Source: Rotaria socialis
Taxonomy: Eukaryota > Rotifera > Eurotatoria > Philodinida > Philodinidae
Direction of reading: 5' to 3'
Assembly: GCA_905331475.1 (NCBI GenBank)
Contig: CAJNYU010001410.1
Coordinates: 2,251 to 66,250, forward strand
DNA length: 64,000 nucleotides
The position numbers were made by a program, and so were the translations under genes. Shown piece by piece: positions 60,681 through 64,000 of the stretch (position 1 is its first letter; every line of letters begins with the position of its first letter). The notes beneath the pieces were generated by a model. That model had not been told where the DNA came from and searched no databases. It saw only the letters and a program-made list of their open reading frames with translations.

Positions 60681-60772
60681 CAAAAAGCTTCAACTGATGA
60701 ATATTGTGCTGATTGAATAGATATTTATTTGAAAAACAATCCAAATCATACAGACAAATAACTATTTCAATT

Positions 60773-61240
60773 TCAGAAGCATTTCTTCCAGCAAGACATT
60801 TTCCCCATTACCGACCAGCGAACACAGCGACATTTACCTGAACAACATTGATAATCGTGTGAACAAAGATTGTTTTTTAGACGGCATCCTTCTTGATTTG
60901 ATTCAATTGAATATGTACCTGCTCCACCATATGTATAATAAGATGGTGAATTTTTAGATCGATATGCTGCTGGACGGGCAAGGTCGCGATTATCACGCGA
61001 AAATTGATCGATATGAAAATAACGTGATTGAATAAATGAAGAAGAAATTCCACGTGGACGTGATATTGCGTCTAGTTTTTTAGAATATTCTTTAGCCATA
61101 TCATTTTGTGTTTTGGAAGGATTGATGTCCATAGATGGAGATTGTATACGGCTTGATGATTCAAGATTAAGTTCACGAACTAAACATTTATACCGACATG
61201 AATCATATAAATAGATACATAAAAGAAAGATTTTCTTTAT
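60773..61240 (-). CDS. Small Cys-rich knottin-like secreted protein, start unresolved
   Basis: The frame is open from 61240 to the stop at 60773. The first ATG (61132) gives 119 residues: a basic, probably pro-peptide region rich in Arg/Ser/Tyr, then a C-terminal Cys module with spacing C-x6-C-x5-CC-x3-C-x-C-x9-C-x3-C (residues about 82-118). The CC pair and spacing resemble inhibitor-cystine-knot peptides, a fold used by peptide hormones, protease inhibitors, antimicrobial peptides and toxins; nothing here says which. The 36 in-frame codons before that ATG encode a signal-peptide-like stretch (KKIFLLCIYLY) but have no ATG, so the true start may lie in an upstream exon. It is head-to-head with NMNAT, under 300 bp apart. 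Confidence 0.5.
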   Translation of the reverse strand: MKKIFLLCIYLYDSCRYKCLVRELNLESSSRIQSPSMDINPSKTQNDMAKEYSKKLDAISRPRGISSSFIQSRYFHIDQFSRDNRDLARPAAYRSKNSPSYYTYGGAGTYSIESNQEGCRLKNNLCSHDYQCCSGKCRCVRWSVMGKMSCWKKCF

Positions 61241-61422
61241 TTATATAGAAGTTTATTATTTGTATTTAGAGCTGTTTTAATATATTAAATTATTTTGGGC
61301 TTCGAAATTTTTCTCAGCGCTATTTTTTTAAATCAGAGTGTTTTTTCTTCCGTTCTTTTTCTCATATAATAACTCGCAATCGGCTGAGAGCATTATTTCA
61401 GTGTACCGCTTTTTACTTTTAG

Positions 61423-63081
<1,659 letters not shown>

Positions 63082-63264
63082 TAATAATCTATACTAGAAC
63101 ATTTTACATGGCAACTGATTTATTTCCTGCTATTTTTATATTCTTCATTACGTCGTAGTAGATGTTTAACCAATGATATTTGGTTGATTTCTATATTTTA
63201 CTGAAATATAGCATATGAAAATAATCTTTATTTTATCTTTGAATATCCTTGATCACATTAAATC

Positions 63265-63270
63265 AATAAA
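63265..63270 (+). terminator. Poly(A) signal AATAAA
   Basis: AATAAA about 185 bases after the NMNAT stop codon, within CAATAAAATAAAATA. Confidence 0.5.
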
Positions 63271-64000
63271 ATAAAATACATTTGGTCATTTTGTTTGATT
63301 TCATACATGTGCGAAAGAACTATTTCATTCTTTGAATTAGAGCCAATCAGTTGCAACGATTTGAAAGTAATACGACCATTTCGATAGTAGCAATCTTAAA
63401 TTTTCACGCAAAAAGAAAATAAATAAAGTTTTGTAATTGAAATCAATAAAAGTTTCATTGCTAGTCGTGACACAGCCAACTTTGACACTATAGATTTCCA
63501 CACATTTGAGAAATTCCTGTGAATCTCACAATGTGTGAGATCCATATTAACAAAACATGAATCTTAGCAGTGGCAAATAACATAGCTACTATTTTAATGC
63601 TCTTTGTCATGAGACCAGAATTCTATTGCATTGATAGCTGATAAAATAATTGAGCTTAGTTGTTTTGTCTCTCATGTCATTCCAAAGGTTTTTCAGTAGA
63701 AAATTTTGTTTAAAATTGATGTACAACACACATCACACATGACCTTGAGGTTAGAGTACGGATCCTCTATTCAGCAGCGTCTACACTCATAAGCATACCC
63801 AACCACTCCCTATAGTCATGTATACACTCGAAAAATTTAATGTTTCTACATTTTCATGTAATATTCTTGGAATGAAACCCCGATTCCGACTTCGAACCCG
63901 AGTAATTTTTGAAACTGCAGACTTCTATTGGTGAGAAATGTCAAACAAGTCATTTGCTAATGATCAACAATTTTAACTAACCAATTCAAATGTTTTTTTT
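63271..64000. other. Noncoding right flank
   Basis: No gene recognised up to the window end, which finishes in a T-run. Confidence 0.4.

Overview
This is a eukaryotic, almost certainly metazoan, nuclear window: AT-rich, standard stop codons, and genes broken by many short GT..AG introns (mostly about 45-100 nt, a few of 350-1050 nt). The compact introns, a Cys-rich B-box-like family, a solo mannose-6-phosphate-receptor-homology protein, many intronless or short-intron genes, and splice acceptors sitting directly on start codons (as expected for spliced-leader trans-splicing) suggest a rotifer, most likely a bdelloid. That assignment is inference, not proof.

Layout. 0.4-4.1 kb: two type II Golgi-type glycosyltransferases (GT31-like, +; EXTL/GT64-like with a C-terminal discoidin-like region, -). 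6.5-8.1 kb: serine beta-lactamase-like esterase (+). 9.7-13.7 kb, all -: DCTN5, PEX11 and a B-box/coiled-coil protein. 15.1-15.8 kb: small secreted MRH-like protein (+). 16.7-22.4 kb, all -: a short RNA polymerase I RPA34-like protein (tentative), ELOF1 and DNAJC21. 24.0-24.6 kb: long perfect-looking palindrome. 25.0-28.8 kb: voltage-gated K+ channel beta subunit (KCNAB, -) with up to three phase-compatible alternative first exons. 29.7-30.3 kb: ribosomal protein eL20 (RPL18A, +). 33.7-36.4 kb: USP2-like deubiquitinase (+). 36.8-45.7 kb: neuropathy target esterase (PNPLA6/7, +), about 30 coding exons, with a duplicated catalytic-Asp cassette. 46.2-48.7 kb: two tandem VEGF/PDGF-like growth factor genes (-). 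49.0-51.1 kb: Cys-rich membrane protein (-). 51.8-52.8 kb: intronless rhodopsin-like GPCR (-). 53-58.7 kb: repeat-rich, gene-poor block with a diverged direct duplication, a second copy of the palindromic element and a nested hAT-type MITE. 58.8-60.6 kb: CHMP5 (+). 60.8-61.2 kb: small Cys-rich knottin-like protein (-). 61.4-63.1 kb: NMNAT (+).

Most genes are conserved housekeeping genes that do not form a pathway together; the only local functional pair is the tandem VEGF-like duplicate. The most noteworthy signal is inside the PNPLA6 gene: two alternative 117-nt, phase 1-1 cassettes, each encoding the patatin catalytic-Asp segment, with different internal intron positions. This would allow mutually exclusive splicing of the active site. 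Exon boundaries were derived by reading GT/AG sites and checking that phases add up; they are predictions without transcript evidence.
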